Shown: piece after piece, positions 1 through 8,209 of the stretch
Layout: each line of letters starts with the position of its first letter
Numbering within the stretch: position 1 is the first letter of the stretch
From: Firmicutes bacterium UBA4049
Lineage (GTDB): Bacteria; Bacillota; Desulfotomaculia; Desulfotomaculales; Nap2-2B
Direction: 5' to 3'
DNA: 11,369 nt
NCBI GenBank assembly: GCA_002382755.1
Contig: DFZT01000004.1
Coordinates: forward strand, 5,977 to 17,345
Translations under genes and position numbers: made by a program
The notes under the pieces: model-generated
The model's input: only the letters and a program-made list of their open reading frames with translations
Database searches by the model: none
What the model was told of the DNA's origin: nothing

Positions 1-500
1 TTGTAGAAAGGATCCTTTGCATAAAGGACTTTCAGAAAGAACGGGATGGGGCCGGTCTGCCAGTCGTTGCAGTGGATGATATCCGGCTGCCAGCCAAGCC
101 TGGGCAGCATCTCCAGAACAGACTGGCAGAAAAAAGTGAAGCGCTCCGCGTCGTCATCATAGTTATACAGGTTGTCACGGTAAAAATAATAGTGATTGTC
201 AATCAGATATACCGGGACAAGGCGGTGTTCCCTCATGTACTGGGCTTCAATGGAGGATTCCCGGACAATTGCTGTTTCAACCCGCTCGCTGGTCAAAACC
301 GGGAAATCCATCCGGTAGCGGGCGCCTTCAACCTCCTTGTAGTGGGGAAGCACAATCCGGACGTCGTTTCCGGCATAATCGCTGCCGACGGTAGCCAGAG
401 CTTTGGGCAGCGAACCGGCTACATCCGCCAAACCGCCTGTTTTGGCAAAGGGAACTACTTCTGAAGAAACCATCAAAACCTTAAGTGGACGGTCAAACAT
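1..500 (-). CDS. glgA: Glycogen synthase (ADP-glucose type), 3' end outside window
   Basis: GT5-family glycogen synthase transfers glucose from ADP-glucose to a growing alpha-1,4-glucan in the cytoplasm. Only the N-terminal 166 codons are present. The start is ATG at 500, with GGGAGG seven bases upstream. Residues 8-27 hold the Rossmann strand and the K-T-G-G-L-A-D-V loop, whose lysine (K20) contacts ADP-glucose in this family. Further on are the Y-F-Y-R-D-N-L-Y segment and H-C-N-D-W-Q-T, both typical of GlgA. A short run between A-L-A and D-V-R (residues about 36-46) seems a few residues longer than in the usual A-L-A-x-x-G-H-D-V-R arrangement. The gene follows galT on the same strand after about 86 bases and is likely co-transcribed with it. 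Family assignment is firm; the C-terminal half cannot be assessed. Confidence 0.93.
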   Translation of the reverse strand, partial: MFDRPLKVLMVSSEVVPFAKTGGLADVAGSLPKALATVGSDYAGNDVRIVLPHYKEVEGARYRMDFPVLTSERVETAIVRESSIEAQYMREHRLVPVYLIDNHYYFYRDNLYNYDDDAERFTFFCQSVLEMLPRLGWQPDIIHCNDWQTGPIPFFLKVLYAKDPFY

Positions 501-519
501 ATTTTTACCTCCCGCAGGA

Positions 520-564
520 ATCTAAAAATCTATACCCTATACCCCTTTAATTTGTCCACTTAAG
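520..564 (-). promoter_or_regulatory. Possible glgA promoter in the galT-glgA gap
   Basis: Read on the minus strand, TGGACA is followed after 18 bases by TATAGA, which lies on a tandem GGTATAG-GGTATAG repeat, about 30 bases before the glgA start. The match to sigma-A consensus is moderate and the spacing one base long. It could be an internal promoter for glgA or a chance AT-rich match. Confidence 0.3.
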
Positions 565-586
565 GAAAAAAAATTAAAATTTTACA

Positions 587-1579
587 TTAACACTCAGACA
601 AACATTTTGCCGCCAGTTCAGGGGGGGTAGGATTAATATACAGGCCGGTGCCAAGCTCAAAGCCTGCGATTACGGTCAGCCTTGGCAGAACCTCCAGGCG
701 CCAGTGGTAATATGAGGTATCAGGCAGATTAACGGTAGAATTATGCAAAACCATATTGTAAGGCGGTTTATGAAGCAATAAGGCCATTTTGACCAATAGA
801 CAGCGCAGCATCGAGGAAAGCTCAACGGCTTCTTCCTTGGTAATGCCGGCAAAATCGTGCTGGTGTTTAACGGGCATGACCCAGGTTTCAAACGGAAAAC
901 GCGAAGCAAAGGGCGCCAGAGTAACAAACCTTTCCCTCTGCATGATCATGCGTTCACGCTGCTGTATTTCGCTGGCTATCATGTCGCAAAAAATACATCT
1001 CCCCGTATTTTCCGTATACTTTTTTGCCCCTTCCATTTCCAGGGTTATATCGTGCGGAACCATGGGGATAGCGACAATCTGGGAGTGTGTGTGCTCAAGG
1101 GACGCTCCGGCTGTCTCGCCAAAATTTTTAAAGATCTGGATATATTTCATCCGTTTGTCCTGCCGCAGGCTCAGCAGGCGGTCCCTCCAGGCCCAGAGGA
1201 TCTCTTCTATTTGGCGGTCGTCTTCCACATCCAGGTTGTCAACGTGATCCGGCGACTCGATTACAACTTCATGGGCGCCAAGCCCGTCCATCGCGGCGTA
1301 GATTCCCTTATTATAAACCTCCGGCGCGGCCTCGGCGCTGACAGCCGGGAACTTGTTCGGAACTACCCTGACCCACCAGCCGGGATTATCCCGCCGCGTA
1401 CCCTGTTCGCGGAAAGACAGCACCTCGGGCGGCGTCTCATGCTCGCGGCCGGGACATAATGAACATACCTGACCTTTTATTCTTTCTTCGGTCACTTTAA
1501 AGTTTGACGGACGTTTGCTTCTTTCCGTGGAAATAACCACCCACCGGTCGACAACCGGATCCTTCCTCCATTCCGGCAA
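587..1579 (-). CDS. galT: Galactose-1-phosphate uridylyltransferase family protein
   Basis: A 330-residue member of the GalT family (HIT superfamily), which moves a nucleotidyl group between hexose 1-phosphates through a histidine-linked intermediate. The start is TTG at 1579, supported by GGAGG eight bases upstream. C39-x-x-C42 and H103 (in G-A-H-E-V-V-I-E-S) match the zinc ligands of GalT. The active-site motif is H163-T-H165-S-Q167, with H165 as the expected nucleophile. Classical GalT has H-P-H, so the Thr is unusual and leaves substrate specificity open. A second CxxC (C195, C198) lies in the C-terminal half. The product could act on galactose 1-phosphate or on another hexose 1-phosphate or sugar nucleotide; plant ADP-glucose phosphorylase belongs to the same broad family. 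Co-orientation with glgA downstream fits a role in feeding glycogen synthesis or recovering sugar from it. Confidence 0.9.
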   Translation of the reverse strand: MPEWRKDPVVDRWVVISTERSKRPSNFKVTEERIKGQVCSLCPGREHETPPEVLSFREQGTRRDNPGWWVRVVPNKFPAVSAEAAPEVYNKGIYAAMDGLGAHEVVIESPDHVDNLDVEDDRQIEEILWAWRDRLLSLRQDKRMKYIQIFKNFGETAGASLEHTHSQIVAIPMVPHDITLEMEGAKKYTENTGRCIFCDMIASEIQQRERMIMQRERFVTLAPFASRFPFETWVMPVKHQHDFAGITKEEAVELSSMLRCLLVKMALLLHKPPYNMVLHNSTVNLPDTSYYHWRLEVLPRLTVIAGFELGTGLYINPTPPELAAKCLSEC

Positions 1580-1637
1580 GCTACTTTCCTCCCTCCGATA
1601 ATAGGTTACCTTTTAAAGTTGCCGCAAAGGTTACATT

Positions 1638-1666
1638 TTTATACAAGGCTTTGTATTCTATGACAA
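1638..1666 (-). promoter_or_regulatory. Sigma-A-type promoter for galT
   Basis: On the minus strand TTGTCA (five of six matches to the -35 consensus) is followed after exactly 17 bases by TATAAA (five of six to the -10). Transcription would start near 1631, giving a leader of about 50 bases before the TTG start of galT. The spacer holds an inverted repeat, ATACAA-N4-TTGTAT (1641-1656), placed where a repressor could block polymerase. The promoter call is good by sequence; the operator role is inference. Confidence 0.65.
1641..1656. repeat. Inverted repeat inside the galT promoter
   Basis: ATACAA and TTGTAT are perfect inverted arms separated by GGCT. The repeat lies between the -35 and -10 boxes of the galT promoter, in the 170-base gap shared with divergent minC. 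It is a possible operator; no regulator gene is nearby. Confidence 0.4.
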
Positions 1667-1749
1667 TCTTTTTCGACAATGGCAGGAATTAAGGAAAACA
1701 AAATCGAATAAAACAAAAAGTGGGTTATTCTGGAAAGGCGGATTGCGCA

Positions 1750-2376
1750 ATGAGCAAAGAATTGGTCACTATTAAAGGAACCCGTGGCGGTCTGGTTATT
1801 CTTCTTGATCCGGCCAGTAAATTTGAAGAACTGAAAGATGACCTGGAAAAAAAATTTATCTCTTCAAACGGCTTCTTCAAGGGAGCAAAGTTTGCCTTTC
1901 ACTATCCGAGCAGTTCCTCGGACAACCCACAGCATACCGAACTGGAAAACATCTGCCTGCGCTACGGGCTTGTGCCGAATAAAGAAATACAGCTGCCCGT
2001 TTCGCCGGCCGCTCCTGTTATTGAAAATATAACCGACGATACCGATGAACCGGCCCGGTTGATTTTCTCCACCATCCGCTCCGGCCAGGAAATGGAAGCG
2101 GCAGGCAACCTGATTATCGTCGGCGACGTAAATCCCGGCGCACGTTTATATGCCGGCGGCAGCATCGTTATCTTCGGAAGATGCCTTGGCAGCGTCAATG
2201 CCGGTGTGCCCGGCCGCAATAAATCGTCCATCACGGCGCTTCTGCTTTATCCTGCCCACCTGAGCATAGCCGGAATCGGTGGCCTGCAAAACGCAAAACA
2301 AAAAGGTCCGGCAACCGCCTCGCTTAAAAACAACCGGATTGTTTTTGAACCGGCTGCCAAATTACTTAACTTTTAA
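1750..2376 (+). CDS. minC: Septum site-determining protein MinC
   Basis: MinC, brought to the membrane by MinD, blocks FtsZ assembly away from midcell. The protein has 208 residues from ATG 1750, which has AAAGGCGG eight bases upstream. The frame is open further back to a GTG at 1720, but that adds ten residues unlike MinC. The N-terminal domain starts V-T-I-K-G-T-R-G-G-L, as in MinC N-domains. The C-terminal beta-helix domain has R-S-G-Q, G-N-L-I-I-V-G-D-V-N-P-G-A and A-G-G-S-I-V-I-F-G, the signature repeats of this family. It is the only plus-strand gene here and is not next to minD or minE. Its stop lies four bases from the stop of the convergent Nudix gene, leaving no room for a separate terminator. 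Confidence 0.88.
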   Translation: MSKELVTIKGTRGGLVILLDPASKFEELKDDLEKKFISSNGFFKGAKFAFHYPSSSSDNPQHTELENICLRYGLVPNKEIQLPVSPAAPVIENITDDTDEPARLIFSTIRSGQEMEAAGNLIIVGDVNPGARLYAGGSIVIFGRCLGSVNAGVPGRNKSSITALLLYPAHLSIAGIGGLQNAKQKGPATASLKNNRIVFEPAAKLLNF

Positions 2377-2380
2377 TTGA

Positions 2381-2923
2381 TCAGCCGGTATTTTTGCCGA
2401 GCAGCCGGAATGCGCCCAGCAGCCCCGCGATTGATTTTGCGTCCTGAATGCCTCCCCGCTCAATTTCTTCCGGGACCCTGCCCAAAGGAATTTTAACCAA
2501 ATCTATAGACTCATCCTCATCCAGGCTCTGGGAGGCAAATTCAAGATCCCTGGCCAGGTATACGCGCAGGTACTCGTCAGAAAAACCGGGCGACGAGTAA
2601 AATCCAAAAAGGTACTGCCAGGACGTGGCCGCCGCTCCTGTTTCCTCGGCCAGTTCCCTTTTCGCGCCGGAAAGAGGGTCCTCGCCCTGTTCAACCATCC
2701 CGGCCGGAATTTCAAGAAGCTCTTTTCCGGCAGGGTAACGGTACTGTCTTGCCAGCAGGACATTCTCTTCGGAATCTACAGCTACAACAGCCACCGCGCC
2801 GGCATGCTGGACGACCTCGCGAATTGCTTTACGGCCCCCGGAAAGTTCCACGCGATCCACTTTCAAATTAATTATTTTGCCCCTGTAAACCAAATCCGAA
2901 CTCAGTGTTTTTTCAATTGACAA
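2381..2923 (-). CDS. nudF: Nudix hydrolase, ADP-ribose pyrophosphatase type
   Basis: Cytoplasmic Nudix enzyme predicted to cleave ADP-ribose to AMP and ribose 5-phosphate with divalent metal. The Nudix box G-x5-E-x7-R-E-L-x-E-E-x-G-A is complete at about residues 75-97. The S-P-G-F-S-D-E segment about 15 residues later is typical of the ADP-ribose pyrophosphatase subgroup, as is the N-terminal V-Y-R-G-K-I-I-N-L-K-V-D strand. The TTG at 2923 is chosen as start because AAGGTGG lies eight bases upstream; a GTG at 2935 in the same frame would overlap that site. It ends in TGA. It is the last gene of the minus-strand run, about 20 bases after the membrane protein gene. Subfamily call is good; the exact substrate is inferred. 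Confidence 0.88.
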   Translation of the reverse strand: MSIEKTLSSDLVYRGKIINLKVDRVELSGGRKAIREVVQHAGAVAVVAVDSEENVLLARQYRYPAGKELLEIPAGMVEQGEDPLSGAKRELAEETGAAATSWQYLFGFYSSPGFSDEYLRVYLARDLEFASQSLDEDESIDLVKIPLGRVPEEIERGGIQDAKSIAGLLGAFRLLGKNTG

Positions 2924-2944
2924 ATCAGATCCCACCTTAACTGC

Positions 2945-3931
2945 TTATTCCAGCCTGAATGCTCCTTTTTCATGATTGGCAATCAAGCAGGCAAGCGCCA
3001 AAACGCCGTTGACGACGATAAAGGACAGACAGATTCCGGCGGCCAGTCCGGTAAGATGAGCAAAAAAATAGAATATGGCGAGCATAAAAAACGTTAACAA
3101 ATACCCGAGGCCTTTTTTCCGGGCAAGGACAACCTCCTTAAACCCCGGCTGCGGCTCCCTTAAAACACTTTTCCGCCCCGCGCCTTTTTCAAAAAACTCT
3201 TCTCCGCCTGATAACTGCCCCGCCCGGACAGCCAACTCGACAAGCTTTTCTTTAGTAAGCAGCGCCACCTGGTAATTACCGCCAAGCATTTTGATCAGCC
3301 ATCTTACACGGGGGTGGATTTCCCCCGCGGCAGCAATAAACGCCTTTTGATACTGGCCCTTTTCCAATTCTTCGCCAAGCTGCTGGACAATTTCGGCGCA
3401 ATAGCCGGGATCGGCCGCGTCGCCCGGCAAAGCGGGCGGCAGGCACTGAATTCCGACCCTGGATCCCCTGTACGCAGCCAGGATCGGCACAGGATCGTTT
3501 AGGGCTACCCGGACATCTTTAAACTTATCAGACCTGTCCAGAAGCAACCCTACAAACACGATTAAATCTTCGCGCGTTTTCAGGCTGTCAATTTCACTGC
3601 GGAACTTTTCTCCGGCAAGCCACATCCTGTTGTGCAGCCGTTGTTTGGTTTTCCGCCACCTTTGAAAACGGACGCCTGCCAGGCACATAACCAACGCCGC
3701 CAGTAAAGAAAAGCAAAGAGCCGTACGCGCCGGCAGAACAATCAATAAAACCGACAGAATAAACAACCAGTAAAACAGTACTCCCGCTAAAAAGTCAAGC
3801 GTACGGGCAACCGGGTTGCGGCTGTCCTGGCGCGGCTTAATATGGTAAAGCCTGCTTTTCCGGGCATTACTGCGGTTCTGCCAGTACCGCAGCCCTTCTT
3901 TCAAAAAAAATTTGCGGGGAAGTTCTTTCAA
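2945..3931 (-). CDS. Membrane protein of unknown function with four predicted TM segments
   Basis: Not recognised by name. The TTG start at 3931 has GGAGG eight bases upstream; the frame stays open to a GTG at 3994, which has a poor binding site. The 328-residue protein begins with a basic N-terminus, then two hydrophobic segments (about 47-66 and 70-87), a soluble middle domain of about 185 residues, and two more hydrophobic segments (about 278-320). The middle domain contains a V-G-I-Q-C strand and later a V-A-L-L-T-K-E-K-L-V-E-L-A stretch. This order faintly recalls Mrr-type nuclease folds (Q-x-K strand, then a Rossmann-like strand and helix), but the catalytic lysine after I-Q-C is absent, so nuclease activity is doubtful. 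It lies between the EF-G-like and Nudix genes and is probably co-transcribed with them. Confidence 0.8.
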   Translation of the reverse strand: MKELPRKFFLKEGLRYWQNRSNARKSRLYHIKPRQDSRNPVARTLDFLAGVLFYWLFILSVLLIVLPARTALCFSLLAALVMCLAGVRFQRWRKTKQRLHNRMWLAGEKFRSEIDSLKTREDLIVFVGLLLDRSDKFKDVRVALNDPVPILAAYRGSRVGIQCLPPALPGDAADPGYCAEIVQQLGEELEKGQYQKAFIAAAGEIHPRVRWLIKMLGGNYQVALLTKEKLVELAVRAGQLSGGEEFFEKGAGRKSVLREPQPGFKEVVLARKKGLGYLLTFFMLAIFYFFAHLTGLAAGICLSFIVVNGVLALACLIANHEKGAFRLE

Positions 3932-4011
3932 CTTAATTTCCTCCAAAGGCTTTTTACCGGATAGTATACCCTTTTCGGATATTCCCCTAACCACTTCTTA
4001 AGCAGCTTGGC

Positions 4012-4027
4012 AAGCCCGGCAGGGCTT
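4012..4027. repeat. Short hairpin at the stop codon of the EF-G-like gene
   Basis: AAGCCC and GGGCTT form a perfect 6-bp stem with a 4-base loop, overlapping the TAA stop of the EF-G-like gene (4026-4028). No T-run follows on the minus strand, so it is not a standard terminator. It might slow readthrough or protect the upstream RNA end. Confidence 0.35.
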
Positions 4028-6053
4028 ATTTTTCCGCCTCCTGCGCAATCTTTGCTTTTTTAATTATCTCCTCGGCAAGCCTGAGCGGTACTTCTTCATA
4101 ACTGCTGAAGGCGGAGGAAAAAGAACCGCGTCCCTGAGTCATTGCCTTTAAGTCGATTGCGTAGCGGGACATCTCGGACATCGGCACAAGGGCCTTTACT
4201 TTGGTCCTTTTATTTTCTGAAGGCTCCATGCCGAGAATGCGGCCCCGTTTTGTATTGAAATCACCGATAATATCCCCCATATAGCTTTCCGGCACCGTTA
4301 CCTCAACTTCCAGGATCGGTTCCAGCAGGGCAGGCTTCGCCTGAGCGGCGCCTTTTTTAAAGGCCATTGAGCCCGCAATCTTAAAGGCCATTTCCGAAGA
4401 ATCAACCGGGTGGTAGGAACCGTCGTAAAGGACGGCCTTTACTCCGGTCACCGGATAACCTGCCAGGATCCCTTCTTCCATTGCCTCGCGCACTCCTTTT
4501 TCCACAGCCGGCACATACTGCTTGGGAACGGAACCGCCGAAGAGTTCCTCGTCAAAAACAAAGGGTTCGTTCAACAGGGGCTCCAGGCGCAGCCAAACGT
4601 GTCCAAACTGGCCGTGGCCGCCAGTTTGCTTTTTATGTTTTCCTTCAATCTTGACTTCATTGCGGATAGTCTCCCGGTAAGGTATTTTTGGAGAGCTCAT
4701 CAACACATCGACACCGTACTTGCGCTTGAGCCTTTCCATTAAAATATCCAGGTGCATATCGCCCATCCCGATCAGCAGGGTCTCTTTTGTTTCCACGTTC
4801 TTTTCCACCCTTACGGTTGGGTCTTCTTCCAGAAGCCTGGCCATCGCGCTGCTCAGTTTGTCTTCGTCTCCCTTGCTTTTGGGCTGGATAGCCACGCTCA
4901 GTGTAGGAACAGGAAAGATTATCCCCTCCAGTTGGATCGGGCTGTCTTTATCGCACAGGGTGTCTCCCGTGCCGGTTTCCTGAAGCTTGACCAGCACGGC
5001 GATATCTCCTGATGGAACATCCGTTGTTGGAACCGAATTTTTACCCCTTAAATAAAGCACCTGCCCGACCTTTTCCGCTTTCCCCCTGGTGCTGTTGAAC
5101 TGTACGCTGTCGCTTTTAAGGGCGCCTGCATAAACGCGGATGAAGTTCATTCTGCCCACGTAAGGGTCGGCAAGCGTTTTAAAGACCAGCCCCGAGAACG
5201 GTTCTGTGCTTTTGTCTTCAGGCGGCGGGCAGTATTTGACCAGAAAGTCCATCAGGTTGATTACGGCGCTGTTCTTTATCGCGGAACCGCAGAGCACAGG
5301 CACCACCTTGTTGGTGGCGACTCCTTTTTTAAGCCCCTCTTTTATTTCTTCCGGAGTAAGTTCTTCGCCTTCCAGGTACTTCATCATCAGCTCGTCGTCA
5401 GCTTCAACAACAGCCTCGATAAGCATTTCGCGGTACTCGCCTATTATATCGGCCATCCCGCCCGGAACAGCTATTTCCACGGCCTTGCCGTCATTCCCGT
5501 AAGAGAACGCCTTCCGCTCGACCATATCAACTATCCCGCTGAAATCGACAGCCTGGCCGATAGGCAGCATCACAGGCGCAAAATGAGTATTGAATTTTTC
5601 TTTTAAATCATCGAGAACTTTAAAGAAATGGGCGTTTTCACGCTCCATCTTATTTATAAAAACAAGCCTGGGCAGCTCCCGCTTATCGGCGTGCTCCCAG
5701 ATGATCTCCGTCTGAACCTCCACCCCGTCGACCGCGGACACTACAAAAAGGGCACAGTCCACAACCCTTAACACGGCCAGAACTTCTCCTATAAAATCGG
5801 AAAAACCGGGAGAATCCAGGGCATTAATCTTGCAGCCTTCCCACTCGCAGGGAACAAGGCTCGTGTGGATTGTTATCTTGCGGTTTATTTCCTCAGGATG
5901 GTAATCCGCGGTAGTGGTGCCGTCGCCCACCCGTCCAAGCCTGTTTACCACTCCGCTGTTAAACAGCATAGCCTCCACGAGCGATGTTTTTCCGGCGCCG
6001 CCATGGGCGACGACCCCCAGATTGCGAATTTGACTGCTCTTGTAGTTCTTCAA
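4026..6053 (-). CDS. Elongation factor G-like GTPase (EF-G II type)
   Basis: A translational GTPase of 675 residues, of EF-G size and domain order. G1 is A16-H-G-G-A-G-K22-T23, G3 is D80-S-P-G83, G4 is N134-K-M-E137 and G5 is C-G-S-A. Domains II to V follow, including an S-S-P-K-I-P-Y-R-E-T-I segment, G-G-H-G-Q-F-G-H-V and a closing F-S-S-Y-E-E-V-P. Switch I reads N-R-K-I-T-I rather than the R-G-I-T-I of housekeeping EF-G, which points to the second EF-G-like subfamily found in many Firmicutes; its role is poorly known. The G4 acidic residue is Glu where Asp is usual. The start is TTG at 6053, with GGAGG eight bases upstream, and its TTG overlaps the TGA stop of surE, so translation is probably coupled. 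It does not sit beside rpsL, rpsG or tuf. Confidence 0.93.
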   Translation of the reverse strand: MKNYKSSQIRNLGVVAHGGAGKTSLVEAMLFNSGVVNRLGRVGDGTTTADYHPEEINRKITIHTSLVPCEWEGCKINALDSPGFSDFIGEVLAVLRVVDCALFVVSAVDGVEVQTEIIWEHADKRELPRLVFINKMERENAHFFKVLDDLKEKFNTHFAPVMLPIGQAVDFSGIVDMVERKAFSYGNDGKAVEIAVPGGMADIIGEYREMLIEAVVEADDELMMKYLEGEELTPEEIKEGLKKGVATNKVVPVLCGSAIKNSAVINLMDFLVKYCPPPEDKSTEPFSGLVFKTLADPYVGRMNFIRVYAGALKSDSVQFNSTRGKAEKVGQVLYLRGKNSVPTTDVPSGDIAVLVKLQETGTGDTLCDKDSPIQLEGIIFPVPTLSVAIQPKSKGDEDKLSSAMARLLEEDPTVRVEKNVETKETLLIGMGDMHLDILMERLKRKYGVDVLMSSPKIPYRETIRNEVKIEGKHKKQTGGHGQFGHVWLRLEPLLNEPFVFDEELFGGSVPKQYVPAVEKGVREAMEEGILAGYPVTGVKAVLYDGSYHPVDSSEMAFKIAGSMAFKKGAAQAKPALLEPILEVEVTVPESYMGDIIGDFNTKRGRILGMEPSENKRTKVKALVPMSEMSRYAIDLKAMTQGRGSFSSAFSSYEEVPLRLAEEIIKKAKIAQEAEK

Positions 6054-6847
6054 GTTTTACTACCTCCCGTAATAATTGTTTTAAAATTCTCTAAGAAGCC
6101 GTTGTTATTCAGGTTGTCAATGGTTGGGTAATCGGTGAGATCAAGATGCAGCGGGGTTATGGAAATGTAATTGCTCTTTACCGCGCCGACATCCGTGCCC
6201 TCTTGATTTTCTTCCATTTCAAGCAGATCCCCTGCCATCCAGTAATAAGTCCTTCCATGGGGATCAACCCTTTTTTCAAAGATATTGATGTACCTCCGGT
6301 TCCCGAGGCGGGTTATCTTTACACCCTTTGGCTCCGCGCCGGCAGGCACATTCACATTCAACAGAAAATTCTGCGGAAAGTCACTCTTTTCAAGTATAGT
6401 AACCAGTGTGCGCGCAAACTCCCCGGCCTTTGAAAAATCACGGTCAGTGAAACTGGCCAGGGAAACGGCAACCGCCGGAAAACCGCTGATTAAACCCTCG
6501 ACAGCCGCCGAGACTGTTCCTGAATAAAGCACATCCGTTCCCAGATTGGGCCCCTGGTTGATTCCCGAAAGAACTATCTCCGGCGGGTTGGGAAGGAGGT
6601 CTTCAACAGCCAGCTTAACGCAGTCGGACGGCGTTCCGTCGACCGCCCAGCTTGCCGCAACCCCGAAATCGGACAGTGAAACCTTCCTGACGCGCAGGGG
6701 CCGGTGCACCGTAATGCTGTGGCCCGTGGCGCTTCTCTCCCGGTCTGGCGCCGCAACGTATATCTCGCCAAGGTCTTTTAAGCCCCTGACAAGGGCGCTT
6801 AAGCCCCTGGCGTATATTCCATCATCATTGACTAATAGAATCCTCAT
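6050..6847 (-). CDS. surE: 5'/3'-nucleotidase SurE
   Basis: SurE removes phosphate from nucleoside 5'- and 3'-monophosphates and needs a divalent metal. The 265-residue protein begins with the metal-binding N7-D8-D9-G10 motif. P-D-R-E-R-S-A-T-G-H-S-I-T and S-G-I-N-x-G-x-N-L-G-T-D-V-L-Y-S-G-T-V are both hallmark segments of the family. ATG 6847 has GGAGG five bases upstream. The gene starts 20 bases after folE and ends in TGA inside the start of the EF-G-like gene. A role in nucleotide clean-up is known for the family; a specific link to the preQ0 genes is not shown. Confidence 0.95.
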   Translation of the reverse strand: MRILLVNDDGIYARGLSALVRGLKDLGEIYVAAPDRERSATGHSITVHRPLRVRKVSLSDFGVAASWAVDGTPSDCVKLAVEDLLPNPPEIVLSGINQGPNLGTDVLYSGTVSAAVEGLISGFPAVAVSLASFTDRDFSKAGEFARTLVTILEKSDFPQNFLLNVNVPAGAEPKGVKITRLGNRRYINIFEKRVDPHGRTYYWMAGDLLEMEENQEGTDVGAVKSNYISITPLHLDLTDYPTIDNLNNNGFLENFKTIITGGSKT

Positions 6848-6867
6848 GTCAACCTCCGCAGTCTTTC

Positions 6868-7431
6868 TCAGCCATTTTTTTTAATCAGGGCCATCGCCTC
6901 GGCCCTGGTTGCCACACTTTTCTGGAATACGCCGCGTACCGCCGAAGTCACCGTCTTGGAGCCCGGTTTCCTGACTCCGCGCAGAGTCATGCACATATGC
7001 TCGGCCTCAATGACAACCAGCACTCCATACGGATTGAGTTCCGACATAATGGCGTCGGCAATCTGCGTGGTCAGCCTCTCCTGCAGCTGCGGCCTTCTTG
7101 AGTATCCCTCCACCACCCTGGCAAGCTTGGAAAGTCCGGTAACCCTCCACTGCCGGGGAATATAGGCGACATGGGCAACTCCGAAAAAGGGCAGCAGGTG
7201 ATGCTCGCATACGGAGTACATCGGTATGTCTTTCACAAGGACCATTTCCTCGTGGTCTTCCAGAAATATTTTTTCAAGATGCTTTTTTGGTTCCTCGCTC
7301 AACCCTGAAAAAATTTCTTCATACATTTTGGCTATTCTTTCGGGAGTCCCTGTTAAACCCGGCCTGTCCGGGTCCTCGCCGACCGCCTCAAGAATCATCC
7401 GGACCGCTTCCTGAATCTTTTTTAAATCCAC
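6868..7431 (-). CDS. folE: GTP cyclohydrolase I
   Basis: FolE turns GTP into 7,8-dihydroneopterin triphosphate, the first step of both folate and queuosine synthesis. The 187-residue protein shows the zinc site C75-E-H-H78 and C147, the active-site context E-H-H-L-L-P-F-F-G, and R-P-Q-L-Q-E-R-L-T, all characteristic of type IA enzymes. The start is GTG 7431, with AAGGAG eight bases upstream. It is the fifth gene of the que group, 34 bases after queE, so here it probably feeds QueD. It ends with TGA, which shows that UGA is read as stop in this genome. No folate gene (folP, folK, folB) is adjacent. Confidence 0.96.
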   Translation of the reverse strand: MDLKKIQEAVRMILEAVGEDPDRPGLTGTPERIAKMYEEIFSGLSEEPKKHLEKIFLEDHEEMVLVKDIPMYSVCEHHLLPFFGVAHVAYIPRQWRVTGLSKLARVVEGYSRRPQLQERLTTQIADAIMSELNPYGVLVVIEAEHMCMTLRGVRKPGSKTVTSAVRGVFQKSVATRAEAMALIKKNG

Positions 7432-7465
7432 TCTCCAGACTCCTTCATACTTATGTCTATCTCTA

Positions 7466-8209
7466 TTATAACAATTCCAGCATTTTATGAACCTGTGGAA
7501 TTACTCTTACGTCGGAAAGAAAATCAAGCGCCCGCTCCTGAAGATAAAGAAGCCGGGCCGGCTCAGGGCGCATAGACCGGCTGCCCGTAACAGGCTGGAT
7601 AATCAGAGGAAGGTCGGCTATTCCCGCAACCAGTTGAACAGCTTGGATAAATTCTTCTTCGCCGGTTTTTCCGCCCACGACCACCTTTACAAAAACTTTT
7701 TTTTGAACAGCCGCGGCCAGAAACTTTCTATGTTTTTCCCACATGGGAGGCAGGCCTGAAACGCCCGGCAGTTTGATATCCATGGCAATAAAATCAACCA
7801 TGCCGATTACGCTTTCCAACTGTCCGGTGAGCGTGCCGTTTGTTTCCAGGTACACTCCCAGGCGCGTATCTTTAATTAGAGGAAGTATCTCCAATAAAAA
7901 TTCACTTTGAAGAAGAGGTTCCCCTCCGGTCAAACTGATTGAATGGTGCATTGACGGTTTTAATCTCTCAACCGCCGCAACTACCTGTCCGGCATTCAAG
8001 GGATTTTTGCAGAAGGCCAGGTCTTTTCCGTCGAGCGCGTTTTGACTCCGGCAGTGAGCTGGCCTCATATCACCAGGGGTGTCGCAATAGGCGCAGTCCA
8101 GATTGCACCCGGCAAAACGCAGAAAAATCTGCCTGCATCCTACCAGGGGCCCCTCTCCCTGGACAGACGAGAATATTTCCATAACAAAAGCGTCCAATTT
8201 ACCTGCCAC
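7466..8209 (-). CDS. queE: 7-carboxy-7-deazaguanine synthase (radical SAM)
   Basis: QueE rearranges 6-carboxy-tetrahydropterin to 7-carboxy-7-deazaguanine using S-adenosylmethionine, Mg2+ and a [4Fe-4S] cluster. Present are the S-S-V-Q-G-E-G substrate motif (residues 14-20), the radical-SAM cluster motif C35-x3-C39-x2-C42-D-T, and the S-L-T-G-G-E-P SAM-binding strand. At 247 residues it is normal for the family. A cysteine-containing insert (residues about 45-70) follows the cluster motif, as in other clostridial forms. GTG 8209 overlaps the end of the DUF366-like gene by 11 bases with AAGG six bases upstream. An in-frame TTG at 8197 is an equally spaced alternative start. Confidence 0.95.
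   Translation of the reverse strand: MAGKLDAFVMEIFSSVQGEGPLVGCRQIFLRFAGCNLDCAYCDTPGDMRPAHCRSQNALDGKDLAFCKNPLNAGQVVAAVERLKPSMHHSISLTGGEPLLQSEFLLEILPLIKDTRLGVYLETNGTLTGQLESVIGMVDFIAMDIKLPGVSGLPPMWEKHRKFLAAAVQKKVFVKVVVGGKTGEEEFIQAVQLVAGIADLPLIIQPVTGSRSMRPEPARLLYLQERALDFLSDVRVIPQVHKMLELL

Noticed and set aside
72..464. Plus-strand open frame of 130 codons
   Set aside because: It is antisense to glgA, whose family motifs are clear on the minus strand.
857..1459. Plus-strand open frame of 200 codons
   Set aside because: It is antisense to galT, whose zinc and active-site motifs are clear.
1580..1749. Promoter for minC
   Set aside because: Several weak box pairs exist on the plus strand, for example TTGCCG with TACAAG, but none is clearly better than chance.
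4012..4027. Terminator after the EF-G-like gene
   Set aside because: The 6-bp hairpin is not followed by a T-run on the minus strand, so the run of genes probably continues through it.
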